The position numbers were made by a program, and so were the translations under genes. A stretch of 64,000 nt of DNA from Archegozetes longisetosus (Eukaryota; Arthropoda; Arachnida; Sarcoptiformes; Trhypochthoniidae), in contig JAEMBT020000004.1 of the NCBI GenBank assembly GCA_018873245.2, positions 2,032,573 through 2,096,572 of the forward strand, given 5' to 3'. Positions 62,558 to 64,000 of the stretch are shown piece after piece. The stretch's first letter is position 1. Each line of letters opens with the position of its first letter. The notes beneath the pieces are model-generated. The model ran no database searches. It was not told the DNA's origin and worked only from the letters and a program-made list of their open reading frames with translations.

Positions 62558-64000
62558 ATGAGTGAAAAGAGAAGATGTAATGTCTGTAATTTAGACGTAT
62601 CTAAAACTAATTAGAGTAAGCATATAAAAACTAAAAAACACTCAGTTGCTGAAAGTAACTATCATTCCTTAGATGCTGAGCAAGAAGGACAAGTTCTAAC
62701 AAAACATTGTGTTATTTGTGATGTTGATGTACCAGAGAATGAGTAGATTAATCATATTAAATCAAGTTCTCATAAAAATAATACTGAGCTGCTTAAAGAG
62801 AAGTTAAAAGAAAAAGTTAGATCCCTTAATATTAAAAAACTAAGAAAAAGAAGAAAATTTGATGGTATTAACTTTGAAACAGATGATTATATTGCAAAAA
62901 AGTCTGAGGAAGCATTGAATAAATTTTTCTTAACATTAAGAGTAATTTCAAAGAAAGAAGTCAGCTCAGTTGATGTTCTTATAGAAGAATTACCAGAGTT
63001 AATGTTTGAAAGGATGAGAGATATTTTAGCCAGTAAATCATAAAAATTGCAGATAGTATTAAAAGGTGAATTTAGAAATTTTCAACCAGCAACAGGTCAA
63101 GAAGAGTTCCAAGAAATAACTGTACCTTCTAAAAATCAAGTAATTCTCAGGGAGGATGAGATAAAAGAAACGATTCGTGTTCTGCTTCTTCAGATTCATG
63201 ATAAGATAGAAGGTTGGGATAACAATGAAGGTTATTGGCACTTAGATAGTGTTGTCAATATTGACTTCAAACTAAGAGAATATAAACCAATATCAGGTTG
63301 TTCTTATATTGAACTACCAAGATGGATTTCATCTAAGAAAGCTTGTATTAACATTAAGAATGAAGATCAGAAATGTTTTAAATACTCTATGTTATATCAT
63401 AAACATAAGAATGAGATTACTCATCATCCAGAAAGAGTAACATGGTATAGTAACTGGGGTGACTATGATTTCAGTAACATCAAATTTCCAGTTGATATTA
63501 GTAATATAAAAAAGTTTTGTGAGCAGAATAATATATCAATAAACTTATATGTGGTTAATGGGAAAACTATACAACCTTATTTAACATGTTCTCGAGATGA
63601 AAAGAGGTCAGATCATGTAAACTTACTCTTATTAGAAGGGGATAATGAGGACTCGTCTATGATGAAAGCCCATTATGTATATATAAAGGACTTATCAAGA
63701 TTAGTTAAGGATCAGTTAACTAAACATAAAAATCATCATTTTATATGTGAAAGGTGTTTCTATCATACGGAGAATTTCGAAATATTTAGAAGACATCAAG
63801 ATATATGCGATCACTACTTTGTCAATGAGAAAGCTATCCCTATTCTTCCTAAGGTTGAGGAAAAACTTTTAAAGTTTAGGAATTTAAACAAGACTATAAG
63901 AGTTCCTTCAGTGTATTACGCTGATTTAGAAGCTGTTTTGAGAAAGTTATAACATGAAAGATTGAAAGCCAGACATGAGGCTTGTGCATATAGTTTCTTA
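62558..64000 (+). pseudogene. Protein-primed family-B DNA polymerase N-terminus (Polinton/adintovirus-like), four in-frame stops, runs off window
   Basis: One frame is continuous from the ATG at 62558 to the right edge (481 codons) apart from stops at 62612-62614 (TAG), 62744-62746 (TAG), 63041-63043 (TAA) and 63950-63952 (TAA). No frameshift is needed. In order: two short C-x2-C...H-x5-H fingers (about codons 7-28 and 50-72), a basic coiled segment, then the region typical of Polinton/Maverick-type PolB upstream of the exonuclease: ISGCSYIELPRW, INIKNEDQKCFKYSMLY, IKFPVDISNIKKFCEQNN, a CERCFYH...H...C finger, and VYYADLEAV, the start of the exonuclease (Exo I) motif. Catalytic palm motifs lie beyond the window. 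In such elements this enzyme replicates linear DNA from a terminal protein. As it stands it cannot be made as one protein under the standard code; an old endogenous copy is the simplest reading. Confidence 0.8.

Overview
The window is animal nuclear DNA: very AT-rich, with spliced genes (GT-AG introns from 46 bp to 12.5 kb), many DNA-transposon remnants and no bacterial operons. A short-neuropeptide-F-type receptor, which is a protostome neuropeptide receptor, together with ionotropic-receptor (IR) type chemoreceptors, points to an arthropod. The IR style and the compact SLC37A4 gene would suit a mite or other chelicerate, but that placement is inference.

Layout. From 1 to about 14.7 kb lies a minus-strand sNPF-receptor gene. 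Its exon 1 (14134-13750) is separated by a 12.5 kb intron from exon 2 (1237-704), and the 3' end, including TM7, is beyond the left edge. From 14.7 to 33.8 kb is a gene desert with two short inverted-repeat elements (15.1 and 16.4 kb). From 33.8 to 36.7 kb are a minus-strand TMEM218 gene (two exons), a small MYND zinc-finger gene and an unrecognised ORF. From 38.1 to 44.7 kb is a transposon graveyard: an internally deleted mariner, and palindromic MITEs with 9-bp, TAA and 8-bp target duplications, and a pogo-like remnant. An aldehyde dehydrogenase pseudogene lies among them. From 44.7 to 54.2 kb are minus-strand IR chemoreceptor sequences (one largely open copy at 44.75-46.6 kb and one clear pseudogene at 53.2-54.2 kb) flanking an apparently intact five-exon SLC37A4-type glucose-6-phosphate transporter (51820-49012) whose first intron is GC-AG. 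From 54.4 to 57.4 kb are a SINE-like or tandem-repeat element and a degenerate ~115-bp periodic repeat.

From 57.8 kb to the right edge the style changes to intronless ORFs on both strands, in two divergent pairs. They include a coiled-coil protein, a small HTH-like protein, a zinc-ribbon protein and the N-terminal part of a protein-primed family-B DNA polymerase of the Polinton/Maverick/adintovirus kind. This looks like an endogenous, decaying element: the polymerase frame carries four in-frame UAR stops and two other ORFs carry single frameshifts in A-runs. In its midst sits an intact, secreted 490-residue protein made of two copies of a 240-residue module (a GRGCN-containing beta domain plus a PKD-like domain). 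The module resembles bacterial extracellular proteins and is the best candidate for a laterally acquired or virus-carried gene.

Functional links between the host genes (neuropeptide signalling, cilia, chemoreception, glucose homeostasis) are not implied by their proximity. The coherent unit is the right-hand virus-like cluster.
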